DNA of 64,000 bases from Paramesorhizobium sp049065735 (GCF_049065735.1 NZ_JBAKHD010000001.1:124001-188000); one strand, 5' to 3'. Numbered from the stretch's first letter, positions 9,083-17,783 are shown. Made by a program: numbers and translations. Notes: generated by a model from the letters alone, not told the origin.

Positions 9083-10369
9083 CTAGACCTTATCGACAAG
9101 CGCATACCAGGACATCGCCAGAAACAGGAGCGGGGCGCGCAGGCTTCTGCCGCCGGGGAAGGGGGGGATGTTGAGGTCTTCGAACAGTTTCAGCCGCTCG
9201 CGATTGCCCGCCACCGTCTCCGCATAGAGCCGGCCCATGAAATTGGCGAGCATCACGCCATGGCCGGAATATCCGCCGATGGAGATGACATTGGGCATCA
9301 CCTCGCGCACGAAGGGCTTGCGCGGCATGGTAATGCCGACCGAGCCGCCCCAGGCATGGGTGATCTCGGCATTGGAGAGATCAGGATAAATTTCCGCGAT
9401 CTGCCGGCGGATATGGCTGCTGATGTCGCGCGGATTGTCGGCGGTATAAGCCTCCCGCCCGCCGAAGAGCAGCCGCCCATCGGGTAGGCGCCGGAAATAG
9501 CGCACCACGAAGCGGGAATCGTCAACAGACTCGCCGCCCGGCAGCACGGGGCTGTCATTGCCCAGCGGCACCGTCGCCCCGATGAAGGAGCGGATCGGCA
9601 TGACATGCGCGGCGCTGACAGGTTCGAGCCCCCCGCCATGGGCGTTGACGGCAATGAGCGCCTTTGCCGCCGTCACGTCGCCCCGGCCGGTCGTCACGGT
9701 GACGAGGCCATTTTCGGAACGAATGCCGGTGACGCGCGTATTCTCGAAGAGATGCGCCCCCGCCTTGACCGCCGCCCTGGCCGTGCCGACCACGAGCTTC
9801 AGCGGATGGATATGCCCCGTTCCCGCATCATACGTGCCGCCGAAAAAACGTTCCGAGCCGAGCCGATCCGCGGTCTCCTGCCGGTCCATGAAGCGGATAT
9901 GCGAATAGCCGAAGCGCGAAGCCATCAGCTCCGCATGGGCCTGATAGTGTTTCAGATAGCGCGGCTTGTGCACCACCGACATCTGCCCCGGCACGTAATC
10001 CATGTCGATCCCGTGCGTATCGGCAAATTGCAGGAGATGCGCCTTGGCCTCCTCCGCCACGTCGAACAGGGCCCTGGCGCGAGTAAAGCCGTATTCCCGC
10101 TCCAGCTCCTCCGGCCATGTCCGCTGGCCGGTATTGAGCTGCCCGCCATTGCGCCCCGACGCCCCGTCGCCGAACCGCGCGGCTTCCAGCAGCACCACGT
10201 CCACGCCCATCGCCGCCAGATGATAGGCGGCGGAAAGCCCGGTATACCCGCCGCCGACAATGACGATGTCAGCCCGCCGCGAGCCGTCGAGCGCCGGATA
10301 CTCCGGACGCTCGCCGACACTTGCTTCATACCAGGAGATGCCGGGGGAGATGGGAGATTGATAGGGCAT
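9083..10369 (-). CDS. puuB: FAD-dependent oxidoreductase, PuuB-like (gamma-glutamylputrescine oxidase)
   Basis: A 428-residue DAO-family flavoenzyme. The N-terminal dinucleotide fold is IVIVGGGYTGLSAAYHLA (about 34-52), followed by the second Rossmann strand VVLLEAARFGDGASGRNGG. A C-terminal SVGITMPRKP...GYSGHGV block is typical of the glycine/D-amino-acid oxidase group that includes gamma-glutamylputrescine oxidase. A PuuA-like synthetase gene lies upstream on the same strand, and a putrescine transporter follows a few kilobases away, so a role in putrescine catabolism is inferred. Substrate is not proven by sequence. Confidence 0.85.
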   Translation of the reverse strand: MPYQSPISPGISWYEASVGERPEYPALDGSRRADIVIVGGGYTGLSAAYHLAAMGVDVVLLEAARFGDGASGRNGGQLNTGQRTWPEELEREYGFTRARALFDVAEEAKAHLLQFADTHGIDMDYVPGQMSVVHKPRYLKHYQAHAELMASRFGYSHIRFMDRQETADRLGSERFFGGTYDAGTGHIHPLKLVVGTARAAVKAGAHLFENTRVTGIRSENGLVTVTTGRGDVTAAKALIAVNAHGGGLEPVSAAHVMPIRSFIGATVPLGNDSPVLPGGESVDDSRFVVRYFRRLPDGRLLFGGREAYTADNPRDISSHIRRQIAEIYPDLSNAEITHAWGGSVGITMPRKPFVREVMPNVISIGGYSGHGVMLANFMGRLYAETVAGNRERLKLFEDLNIPPFPGGRSLRAPLLFLAMSWYALVDKV

Positions 10370-10382
10370 GGTCGGCTTAGCC

Positions 10383-10866
10383 TAAGGGAGTAGGGGAGTA
10401 AGGGAATAAGGGAGTATGTTATTCCGGTTCTGATAGCTTGCGGATGAGAAGCCTCAACAATTTGCCGACGCTTTCGCTCAATGCTATGATCGGGGCGATG
10501 GCCTCTTTGTTGCTAAAGCCCAATCTCTCAGCAATGAGCAAATGGGTTTCAAGCTCTTTCAGCGAGCCTTGCGCAATGCGTAAGAACTGCTGATATGCTT
10601 TACGGGTATCCCGACCATATTCTTCAGCGATATTCGCTGGGATGGAAACGGCGGCACGGCGGACTTGGCCAGTCAGCCCGTAAATCTCTTCGCGGGGCCA
10701 GGATTCGGTAAATTTATAAACTGCCGTTACCAATTCCATGGCTTGTTGCCACGCCATGATATCCCGATAAGAATTGATTGCCATCCCCCGTTCCCCGTGT
10801 ATGTCCCCTTACTCCCTTACTCCCTTACTCCCTTACTCCCTTACTCCCTTACTCCCTTACTCACTT
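10383..10866. mobile_element. Candidate family C element: inverted octamer arrays enclosing a four-helix-bundle gene
   Basis: The left arm (10383-10416) reads as G-rich units such as GGAGTAGG and GGAGTAAG. The right arm (10804-10866) is about seven TTACTCCC units, the reverse complement. Between them is the single gene 10419-10784. The arms thus form an inverted pair around one ORF, like rRNA intervening sequences that carry S23 genes. Related arm-only copies lie at 13119, 34184, 35728 and 49264. Mobility is inferred from recurrence and architecture; no target-site duplication was found. Confidence 0.45.
10419..10784 (-). CDS. Four-helix-bundle protein (S23/IVP family)
   Basis: A 121-residue protein with the S23/intervening-sequence protein pattern: YRDIMAWQQAMELV near the N-terminus, EEIYGLTGQVRRAAVSIPAN around 50-70, IAEEYGR, and a long Leu-rich last helix. 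Homologues occur in 23S rRNA intervening sequences and as Avd in diversity-generating retroelements; no reverse transcriptase or variable repeat is visible here. Base composition is visibly lower in GC than puuA and puuB on either side. It interrupts the puuA-puuB pair and is flanked by inverted octamer arrays. Biochemical function is unknown; the fold suggests nucleic-acid binding. Confidence 0.9.
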   Translation of the reverse strand: MAINSYRDIMAWQQAMELVTAVYKFTESWPREEIYGLTGQVRRAAVSIPANIAEEYGRDTRKAYQQFLRIAQGSLKELETHLLIAERLGFSNKEAIAPIIALSESVGKLLRLLIRKLSEPE

Positions 10867-12292
10867 AAACATTCAACAGCAGATACTCCCGCTCCCAGGG
10901 GCTGATGACTTCCATGAAAGTCTCGAATTCCGCCCGCTTGATTGCGGCATAGGTGGTGACGAAGGCGTCGCCGAGGATTTCGCGCAGGTCCTCGTCATCT
11001 TCGAACAGCATCGTCGCTTCGATCAGTCCGCGCGGCAGCTCGATTTCGTCCTCATTGACCGTGGTGCCCGTCGGCTCGTCCGGCTTGATCTTCTTCGTCA
11101 TGCCGATGAGCCCGCAGGCGAGCGAGGCGGCGAGCGCCAGATAGGGGTTGGCGTCGGAGGAGGGGATGCGGTTTTCGACGCGGCGCGACGAGGGATCGGA
11201 GCGGGGCACGCGGAAGGCGGTCGTGCGGTTGTCGTAACCCCATTTGACGTTGACCGGCGCGGAAGCCGCCTTGGTCAGCCGCCGGTAGGAGTTCACATAG
11301 GGCGCGAACATGACGAGCGCGTTCGGCACATGCTTCTGCATCCCGCCAATGAAATGGTGGAATGCTTCGCTTTCGCTGCCGTCCTCATTGGTGAAGATGT
11401 TGCGCCCGGTCTTCTTGTCGACGATGGACTGGTGGATATGCATTGCCGAGCCCGGCTGGCCCTGGATGGGCTTGGCCATGAAGGTGGCATACATCTCATG
11501 CTTCAGGGCCGCCTCGCGGATGGTGCGCTTGAACATGAACACCTGGTCGGCCAGCTCCACGGGGTCGCCATGGCGCAGGTTGATTTCGAGCTGCCCCGCG
11601 CCCTCTTCATGGATGAGGGTGTCGATCTCCAGCCCCTGTCCCTCCGAGAAATGGTAGATATCGTCGATCAGCTCGTCGAACTCGTTGACCCCGGCGATCG
11701 AATAGCCCTGTCCGCCGCCGATGGCGCGGCCTGAGCGCCCCACGGGCGGGGTGAGCGGATAGTCCGGATCCGGGTTCTTGCGCACGAGATAGAACTCGAT
11801 CTCAGGCGCGACCACGGGCCGAAGGCCGAGCTTGTCATAGGCGGCGATCACCCGACGCAGCACATTGCGCGGCGTGAACTCGACCGCGCGCCCGTCCTGA
11901 TGCGCCAGATCGCAGATCACCTGCGCCGTCGGATCGCTTTCCCACGGCACGACGCTGAGCGTCGAAAGGTCGGGCACCAGCTTCAAATCGCCATCGTCAG
12001 CCGGATAGGCGAAATCGCCGTCATCCTCGGGGTAGTCGCCTGAGATCGTCGCCATGAATACGGCGGAGGGCAGGGCGAGCGAGGTGTTGGAGGTGAATTT
12101 CTTCGACGGCATCATCTTGCCGCGCGCCACGCCGGCCTGATCGGGCGTAATGCACTCGATATCTTCAATGTCGCGCCAGGCGAGCCACTCAGAGACCTCG
12201 CGCCAATCCTTAACACCGCGAAGCGATTTGACATATTGAGGCGTCCGGCGCTGCTTCGGTCGCGCCGGCTTCTTCATATTGGCTGGCATCAA
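10865..12292 (-). CDS. puuA: Glutamine synthetase family protein, PuuA-like (gamma-glutamylputrescine synthetase)
   Basis: A 475-residue glutamine-synthetase fold enzyme. Visible are the catalytic region around VVAPEIEFYLV (near residue 160), HEEGAGQLEINL with metal-binding Glu residues, the ATP-binding MHIHQS stretch, and NRTTAFRVPRSDPSSRRVENR. The adenylylation-loop Tyr of GlnA is not evident, fitting the PuuA/GlnA3 subgroup that ligates glutamate to polyamines. The stop codon TAA (10865-10867) abuts the octamer array of the family C element. Together with PuuB and PotFGHI it suggests a putrescine utilisation group. Confidence 0.85.
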   Translation of the reverse strand: MMPANMKKPARPKQRRTPQYVKSLRGVKDWREVSEWLAWRDIEDIECITPDQAGVARGKMMPSKKFTSNTSLALPSAVFMATISGDYPEDDGDFAYPADDGDLKLVPDLSTLSVVPWESDPTAQVICDLAHQDGRAVEFTPRNVLRRVIAAYDKLGLRPVVAPEIEFYLVRKNPDPDYPLTPPVGRSGRAIGGGQGYSIAGVNEFDELIDDIYHFSEGQGLEIDTLIHEEGAGQLEINLRHGDPVELADQVFMFKRTIREAALKHEMYATFMAKPIQGQPGSAMHIHQSIVDKKTGRNIFTNEDGSESEAFHHFIGGMQKHVPNALVMFAPYVNSYRRLTKAASAPVNVKWGYDNRTTAFRVPRSDPSSRRVENRIPSSDANPYLALAASLACGLIGMTKKIKPDEPTGTTVNEDEIELPRGLIEATMLFEDDEDLREILGDAFVTTYAAIKRAEFETFMEVISPWEREYLLLNV

Positions 12293-12414
12293 TCACCAAA
12301 AAAATGTTTCGTCACAGGGTGACGATAGCATAGGGCAGTGCGTTATGGCACGCCTGAAGCCATTGTTTTTTAGCCGGGAAGTAAATGAAGAAAGCGACGG
12401 GCGGAGGGTTTGCA

Positions 12415-12616
12415 CCCTCCCTCCCCCTTGCGGGGAGGGTGGCCCGAAGGGTCGGGTGGGGGTGGCGAAGTTTGCGCTATGGTCTTCAGCAAAAGCGCAA
12501 ACGTCACCACCCCCATCCGCCCGCTAACGCGGGGTTCGTCGCTGGAAAAGCCAAATCGTTGGCTTTTCCTCGGCCTGCGGCCGAACGCTCCTCAATCCCC
12601 GCAAGGGGAAGGAGGA
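12415..12616. repeat. Family A palindromic intergenic element, copy 3 (long form)
   Basis: About 200 bp in the gap 12293-12623 between puuA and the small gene at 12624. Ends are complementary CCCTCCCTCCCCCTTGCGGG-type sequence. Like copy 2 it holds the extra GGAAAAGCCAA hairpin (12544-12569). The rest of the gap (12293-12414) shows no convincing gene. Confidence 0.9.
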
Positions 12617-12623
12617 GGTGCGC

Positions 12624-13046
12624 TCACACCCCAAATTGCCCCTTCAGCTCCGGCACCGCCTGCACCAGTGCATCCACCAATTGCGGGTCGGCCTGCCGCG
12701 CATAGGCGAGGACTTCTCCCCCTGCGGCGCTGATCTGCTGTTCCGTCAGCCCGCTGGCTTTGAGAGCGGCCACGCCGTTGAGAAGCGCGCCGACCTCCTC
12801 TCCGGTATTGCCGCCAAGAAAACTGGTGATGGTTCCGAGAACGCCCAAATTCGCCTGCCCCTGCGCCATCACATCATTGGCCGCGGCGAGCTGCGCCGCG
12901 CCCGGTAGTTTGGCGAAGATCTGCGCCGAAAGCTGCGGCGATTCATGCTGCAGGACGGAAAACACGATCCCCGCCACCTTTTCCGCCACCTGCGGGCTGA
13001 TATTGGCTTTGGTCGCGACGGTATCGATGAGTGCTTGTATTGCCAT
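12624..13046 (-). CDS. Conserved hypothetical helical protein (DUF2267/DUF937-like)
   Basis: A 140-residue protein with no signal peptide and high Ala/Gln/Leu content, predicted almost entirely helical. The pattern ISPQVAEKVAGIVFSVLQ at about 16-33 and the Gly-rich LGGNTGEEVGALL at about 77-90 recall small helical proteins of the DUF2267/DUF937/DUF2780 group; this is a weak resemblance. It stands alone on the minus strand between a family A repeat and a family C repeat. Function unknown. Confidence 0.7.
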   Translation of the reverse strand: MAIQALIDTVATKANISPQVAEKVAGIVFSVLQHESPQLSAQIFAKLPGAAQLAAANDVMAQGQANLGVLGTITSFLGGNTGEEVGALLNGVAALKASGLTEQQISAAGGEVLAYARQADPQLVDALVQAVPELKGQFGV

Positions 13047-13118
13047 GGCAGTCCCTCATGATTCTATATCAATACTTTTGACATGAAAGTAATGACGAAG
13101 AAATGACATAGCAATACT

Positions 13119-13234
13119 ATGGGAGTAAGTGAGTAGGGGAATAGGGGAATAGGGAATAGGGTGGATTTCTTCAAAGGATCGTGGAACACTCCCTTACTCC
13201 CTTACTCCCTTACTCCCTTACTCCCTTACTCCTT
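13119..13234. repeat. Family C octamer palindrome without gene, copy 2
   Basis: The left arm (13119-13162) reads GGGAGTAAGTGAGTAGGGGA and so on; the right arm (13188-13234) is a run of ACTCCCTT units. A loop of about 25 bases separates them. The array lies against the TAG stop (13242-13244) of the gene on its right, with the G-rich strand reading downstream of that gene. Its loop sequence resembles that of the copy at 35728. Confidence 0.85.
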
Positions 13235-13241
13235 TACCCGC

Positions 13242-13469
13242 CTACTGCCTCACAATCACCGGCACCAGTAAATCCCCCCAGTTCCCATCGCCGCCGTGAT
13301 GCCGGGCGGAGCGGACGAGTTCAACCGAGACGCCCGCTTCCACGGCCTTCATGACGGACTGGTTGAGCCGGTGGAGATCGTTGGCGAGCATGCGGATCAG
13401 CGCCTGCTGGTCCGTGGTGAGGGCGGAGGATTGCTCCTCGGCCCTTTCCTTGACGGGTATCGGTGTCAT
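13242..13469 (-). CDS. Small conserved protein downstream of aceA
   Basis: A 75-residue acidic/neutral protein, mostly helical (ALTTDQQALIRMLANDLHRL), ending in a short Gly-rich and beta-like tail. It starts ten bases after the aceA stop on the same strand and is probably co-transcribed with it. I do not recognise a characterised family. Its stop codon TAG is immediately followed by the family C array. Confidence 0.7.
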   Translation of the reverse strand: MTPIPVKERAEEQSSALTTDQQALIRMLANDLHRLNQSVMKAVEAGVSVELVRSARHHGGDGNWGDLLVPVIVRQ

Positions 13470-13479
13470 CGCTCTTCTC

Positions 13480-14769
13480 CTATTCAGCCGCGGGGCGGAA
13501 CTGCGCGCTTTCGGTGGATTCCTTCATCGCGGTGGTGGAAGACTGGCCGCCTGATATCGCCAGCGACACCGCGTCGAAATAGCCGGTGCCCACTTCGCGC
13601 TGGTGCTTGGTGGCGGTGTAGCCATTGGCCTCGGAGGCGAATTCCGCTTCCTGCAATTCGGAATAGGCGGCCATCTGGCGGTCCTTATAGCCCCGCGCCA
13701 GCTCGAACATGCCGTGGTTCAGCTGATGGAATCCCGCTAGCGTGATGAACTGGAATTTGTAGCCCATCGCGCCCAGCTCCCGCTGGAACCTGGCAATGGT
13801 CGCGTCATCGAGGTTTTTCTTCCAGTTGAAGGAAGGCGAGCAATTATAGGCCAGCAGCTTGCCCGGATGCGCCTTATGGACGCTTTCCGCAAATCTCCGC
13901 GCCTGTTCGAGGTCCGGCTTCGATGTCTCCATCCAGATCAAGTCGGCATACGGCGCATAGGCGATGGCGCGGGCGATGCAGGGCTCGATGCCGTTTTTGA
14001 CCTGGTAGAAGCCTTCCGCCGTGCGCCCCGCCTCGTGATCGACAAAGGGCCGGTCGCGCTCGTCGATGTCGGAGGTCAGCAGCTTCGCCGCCTCGGCATC
14101 GGTGCGCGCGACGATCAGCGTCGGCACGCCCATGATATCGGCAGCCAATCGCGCGGCAGTGAGATTGCGGATATGCGCCGCGGTCGGGATCAGCACTTTG
14201 CCGCCGAGATGCCCGCATTTCTTTTCGGATGCCAGTTGGTCCTCGAAATGCACGCCCGCCGCGCCCGCCTCGATATAGGCTTTCATGATTTCGAACGCAT
14301 TGAGCGGCCCGCCGAACCCGGCTTCCGCGTCGGCGACGATGGGTGCGAACCATGTCTCGACCGAAAGCCCCTTTCCTTCGGCGGTCTCGATCTGGTCGGC
14401 GCGCTGGAGCGTGCGGTTGATGCGGCGGCAGAGTTCCGGTCCGGCATTGGCCGGGTAGAGCGACTGGTCGGGATACATGGCGGAAGCCGTGTTCGCATCC
14501 GCCGCCACCTGCCAGCCGGAGAGATAGATCGCCTTCAGCCCAGCGCGCACCATCTGCATCGCCTGATTGCCGGTCATCGCGCCGAGCGCATTGACGAAAT
14601 CATCCTCGTGGATGAGCTTCCAGAGCCGGTTCGCCCCCATCTCCGCCAGCGAATAGCGGATTTCCACCGAGCCACGCAGGCGCTGCACGTCGTCAGGCGT
14701 ATAGGGGCGCTCAATTCCGTCGAAACGGCCTTGCGGAGCGATTGGAACGAGCTTGTAAAAATCAGTCAT
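13480..14769 (-). CDS. aceA: Isocitrate lyase
   Basis: Cleaves isocitrate to glyoxylate and succinate, the first step of the glyoxylate shunt. The 429-residue protein has the family signature KKCGHLGGK with the catalytic Cys near 185, plus YLSGWQVAADAN, GGPLNAFEIMK and YNCSPSFNWKK. ATG at 14769 (MTDFYKLVP) is chosen over the upstream in-frame ATG at 14802 because family members begin there. No malate synthase is in the window. The divergent RamB/ScfR-type gene is its likely regulator. Confidence 0.97.
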   Translation of the reverse strand: MTDFYKLVPIAPQGRFDGIERPYTPDDVQRLRGSVEIRYSLAEMGANRLWKLIHEDDFVNALGAMTGNQAMQMVRAGLKAIYLSGWQVAADANTASAMYPDQSLYPANAGPELCRRINRTLQRADQIETAEGKGLSVETWFAPIVADAEAGFGGPLNAFEIMKAYIEAGAAGVHFEDQLASEKKCGHLGGKVLIPTAAHIRNLTAARLAADIMGVPTLIVARTDAEAAKLLTSDIDERDRPFVDHEAGRTAEGFYQVKNGIEPCIARAIAYAPYADLIWMETSKPDLEQARRFAESVHKAHPGKLLAYNCSPSFNWKKNLDDATIARFQRELGAMGYKFQFITLAGFHQLNHGMFELARGYKDRQMAAYSELQEAEFASEANGYTATKHQREVGTGYFDAVSLAISGGQSSTTAMKESTESAQFRPAAE

Positions 14770-15010
14770 AACGCGGTTTCCCTTTTTGGCTCCATCCCGC
14801 AAGCGGCTTGCTTGCGTCTATGACTGAATTTACAGTTTGGGTGTGAACCGAGCGAGGAAATTGCGGAAATCCTGGCTTCAAATCGGGTCATGCTGTAGAG
14901 ATTTTGACCGCTGCGTTTTGTGAAATTGTAAATCTTGTAACAATCGTTGCATTGCCGGCTGCTGCGCGAGATTGTAAAGATTGTATCGGTTGAACAGATG
15001 CGAGGGTAAA
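14770..15010. promoter_or_regulatory. Divergent aceA/regulator promoter region with repeated TTGTAAA motifs
   Basis: TTGTAAA occurs at 14926-14932 and 14972-14978, with a near match TTGTAAC at 14935-14941 and the inverted form TTTACA at 14829-14834. Regulators of the RamB/ScfR group bind AT-rich TTTGCAA-like sites near isocitrate lyase genes. These repeats are therefore candidate operators, but promoter elements cannot be assigned with certainty. Confidence 0.4.
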
Positions 15011-16426
15011 ATGGCTGAACAGAAAATCTTCGCCGGCCCGCGCATCCGGCGCATCCGCAACGAGCGCGGGCTGACGCAGACCGCCATGGCCGAGTCGCTC
15101 AGTATTTCGCCCTCTTATCTCAACCTCATCGAGCGCAACCAGCGTCCGCTGACGGTGCAGCTGCTGCTGAAGCTCGCCAGCACCTACAGGCTCGACCTCG
15201 ACAGCCTCCATGCGGAAAGCGGGGTAACCGTTGCGGGGCTGAAGGAGGTCTTCTCCGATCCGCTTCTTGCGGGCGAACTGCCCGGCGATCAGGAGCTGGT
15301 GGAAATCGGCGAGGCCGCGCCCAATGCCGCCGCTGGTATCGTCAAGCTCTACCGCGCCTATCGCGAGCAGTTGGAACGGCTCTCCGACCTTGCGACGCTT
15401 CTGGCCAATGAGGGGCGCGAGACGTCTCTCTCCGCCGCGCGCCTGCCGCTCGATGAGGTGCATGACGTGATGGAGCGTCGGCCCAACCATTTCCCGCTTA
15501 TCGAGGAGGAGGCGGAGAGCTTCATCAACTTGCTCAAACCGGGCGACGACCTGATGGGCGCGCTTAAAAACTGGCTGCGCGCCGAGCATGGCATTGCGGT
15601 GCGCACGCTTCCCGTTTCCGCCATGCCCAATTGGCGCAGGCGCTATGACCGCCATTCGCAGCGGCTCTTCCTGTCCGAGAGGCTGTCACCCTTCGACCAG
15701 CTGCGCGAGGTGGCGATGGAGGCGGCGCTCATCCGCATGCAGGTGGTGATACAGGCCGAGATCGAGCGGCTGAAGCTTTCCTCCAGCGAGGCCCGCCGCA
15801 TCGCCCGATTCGAGCTTGGCCGCTATGCCGCCCATGCGCTGATGATGCCTTACCAGCCGTTTCTCGTGGCGGCGCAGCGCGCGCGCTACGATATCGACGT
15901 GCTGCGCTCACGCTTCGGCGTCTCGTTCGAGCAGGCCGCGAACCGGCTCACCACGCTGGCAAGGTCGGGCGCGGCGGGCGTGCCCTTCTTCATGCTCGAG
16001 GTGGACCACGCCGGCAACCGCTTCCGCCGGGCGGGGGCGCTGGGCTACCCGCAGGCGCAGTTCGGTGGATCGTGCCCTAAGCTCGCCGTCTATGCCGCCT
16101 TCGCCCAGAACGCGCAGATCCTGGTCGAGGCGGTGGAAATGCCTGACGGCACGAAATTCCTCACCATCGCCCGCACGCTCGATGGGCCGCAGGGCGCATT
16201 CGGCGAGCGCCCGCGCCGCACCGCGCTTCTCCTCGGCTGCGATATCGTCTTCAAGGATGACATCGTCTATGGCGCGGCGCTCACATCCGCCCCGCCGACG
16301 CCCACCGGTCCGGCCTGCCGAATCTGCGAGCGGCAGGGCTGTCTTGCCCGCGCCGAGCCGCCGCTGACCCGGCCCCTCGGGCTCGATGAAATGGTGACCG
16401 GTCTCAGCGCTTTCGATTTTCAATAA
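15011..16426 (+). CDS. XRE-family regulator of short-chain acyl-CoA/acetate metabolism (RamB/ScfR-type)
   Basis: A 471-residue regulator. Residues about 10-65 are an XRE helix-turn-helix (RIRRIRNERGLTQTAMAESL...SYLNLIERNQRPLT). The middle resembles the IrrE-like DUF955 domain with the metal-binding HExxH not preserved. The C-terminal part has a cysteine cluster CRICERQGCLARAEPP as in the DUF2083 region of this family. RamB (Corynebacterium) and ScfR (Rhodobacter) control acetate and propionate pathway genes; the divergent arrangement with aceA supports that role. ATG 15011 is preferred over TTG 14981 because GAGGG precedes it. Confidence 0.85.
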   Translation: MAEQKIFAGPRIRRIRNERGLTQTAMAESLSISPSYLNLIERNQRPLTVQLLLKLASTYRLDLDSLHAESGVTVAGLKEVFSDPLLAGELPGDQELVEIGEAAPNAAAGIVKLYRAYREQLERLSDLATLLANEGRETSLSAARLPLDEVHDVMERRPNHFPLIEEEAESFINLLKPGDDLMGALKNWLRAEHGIAVRTLPVSAMPNWRRRYDRHSQRLFLSERLSPFDQLREVAMEAALIRMQVVIQAEIERLKLSSSEARRIARFELGRYAAHALMMPYQPFLVAAQRARYDIDVLRSRFGVSFEQAANRLTTLARSGAAGVPFFMLEVDHAGNRFRRAGALGYPQAQFGGSCPKLAVYAAFAQNAQILVEAVEMPDGTKFLTIARTLDGPQGAFGERPRRTALLLGCDIVFKDDIVYGAALTSAPPTPTGPACRICERQGCLARAEPPLTRPLGLDEMVTGLSAFDFQ

Positions 16427-16531
16427 TAAAGGCTATGAGGCGATTGACGAAACCCCCGCAATCTAAAAAAGTGCGGGAATGGCGGGGTTGCTGAAGGGCC
16501 TCGAGCGGGTGTGAAAATGGGAGTTTTCCAG

Positions 16532-17626
16532 ATGAGTATGAAAACGCTTTTCTTGACGGCCGGCGTTGCGCTCGCCACGGCCATTGCGCCTGCCTTCGCG
16601 CAGGAGCGGGTGGTCAATGTCTATAACTGGTCGGACTATATCGACCAGTCCATCCTTGATGATTTCACCAAGGAGACGGGCATCAAGGTCGTCTATGACG
16701 TCTTCGATTCCAACGAGATCCTCGAGACGAAACTCCTTGCCGGCGGCTCGGGCTATGACGTCGTGGTGCCCTCGGGCGAGTTCCTCGGGCGTCAGATCCC
16801 GGCAGGCGTGTTCCAGAAGCTCGACAAGGCGAAGCTATCCAACTTAAAGAACATGTGGGACGTGATCCAGCAGCGCACCGCCGTCTACGATCCCGGCAAT
16901 GAATATTCCATCAATTACATGTGGGGCACCACCGGCATCGGCTATAACAAGGCCAAGATCAAGGCGGCGCTTGGGCTGGATAAGATCGATTCCTGGGATG
17001 CGCTGTTCAACCCGGAAATCTCCGGCAAGCTTAAGGATTGCGGCATCTATGTGCTCGATTCCGCCAGCGAGATGCTGCGCCCGGCGCTGAACTATGTCGG
17101 CGGCAACCCCAACAAGCCCACGGCTGAGGATTTCGCTAAGGTCGAGGACCTCTTTCTGAAGGTCCGTCCGAACATTCGCAAATTCCACTCGTCCGAATAT
17201 ATCAATGCGCTCGCCAATGGCGATATCTGCATGGCGGTCGGCTATTCCGGTGACATTTTCCAGGCGCGCGACCGCGCCGAGGAAGCGGGGCAGGGCGTCG
17301 AGATCGGCTATGCCATCCCCAAGGAGGGCGCCATTATGTGGTTCGACCAGATGGCGATCCCCGCCGATGCCAAGCATGTGGACGAGGCGCATGAATTCCT
17401 CAACTACATCATGCGTCCTGAAGTTATCGCCAAGGCGTCGAACTATGTCTTCTACGCCAACGGCAACAAGGCCTCACAGCCGCTGCTCGACAAGGGCATC
17501 ATCGACAACCCGGAAATCTACCCGGACGCCGCGACGATGGAAAAACTCTTCGTCCCGCAGCCCTACGACACCAAGACGCAGCGCCTGGCGACGCGGGCCT
17601 GGACGAAGATCGTGACGGGGCAGTAA
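16532..17626 (+). CDS. potF: Putrescine/spermidine ABC transporter, periplasmic binding protein
   Basis: A 364-residue solute-binding protein. The first ~24 residues form a signal peptide ending AFA-QE. The mature N-terminus VVNVYNWSDYID is the hallmark of PotF/PotD proteins, followed by GGSGYDVVVPS and the INYMWGTTGIGYN hinge. ATG 16532 is chosen because GGGAG at 16519-16523 lies eight bases upstream; the GTG at 16511 would add an unneeded extension. First gene of potFGHI, separated from potG by a family A repeat. Confidence 0.93.
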   Translation: MSMKTLFLTAGVALATAIAPAFAQERVVNVYNWSDYIDQSILDDFTKETGIKVVYDVFDSNEILETKLLAGGSGYDVVVPSGEFLGRQIPAGVFQKLDKAKLSNLKNMWDVIQQRTAVYDPGNEYSINYMWGTTGIGYNKAKIKAALGLDKIDSWDALFNPEISGKLKDCGIYVLDSASEMLRPALNYVGGNPNKPTAEDFAKVEDLFLKVRPNIRKFHSSEYINALANGDICMAVGYSGDIFQARDRAEEAGQGVEIGYAIPKEGAIMWFDQMAIPADAKHVDEAHEFLNYIMRPEVIAKASNYVFYANGNKASQPLLDKGIIDNPEIYPDAATMEKLFVPQPYDTKTQRLATRAWTKIVTGQ

Positions 17627-17633
17627 GGCACAG

Positions 17634-17783
17634 CGCCCTCCCTCCCCCTTGCGGGGAGGGTGGCCCGAAGGGTCGGGTGGGGGTGGCGACGTTTGCGCAA
17701 CGGTTTTCGAAGCAAGCGCAAACGTCGCCACCCCCATCCGCCCGCTGACGCGGGCACCTTCCCCGCAAGGGGGAAGGAGGGCG
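17634..17783. repeat. Family A palindromic intergenic element, copy 4
   Basis: About 150 bp in the gap between potF and potG, with complementary GCCCTCCCTCCCCCTTGCGG ends and the internal GACGTTTGCG/GCAAACGTC pair. It lies within an operon. In ABC operons a hairpin after the binding-protein gene often protects that part of the message; this element could serve that purpose. Confidence 0.9.

Noticed and set aside
10419..10784. Diversity-generating retroelement (Avd-like protein)
   Set aside because: No reverse transcriptase, template repeat or variable repeat is visible nearby; only the fold resembles Avd.
10800..10866. CRISPR array
   Set aside because: The units are contiguous 8-mers without spacers, and no cas gene is present.
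10665..11734. ORFs translating the C-rich strand of the octamer array (repeated LLPYSLTP)
   Set aside because: The C-rich strand has no stops by composition, so the frames are open by chance; they lie antisense to puuA and have no ribosome site.
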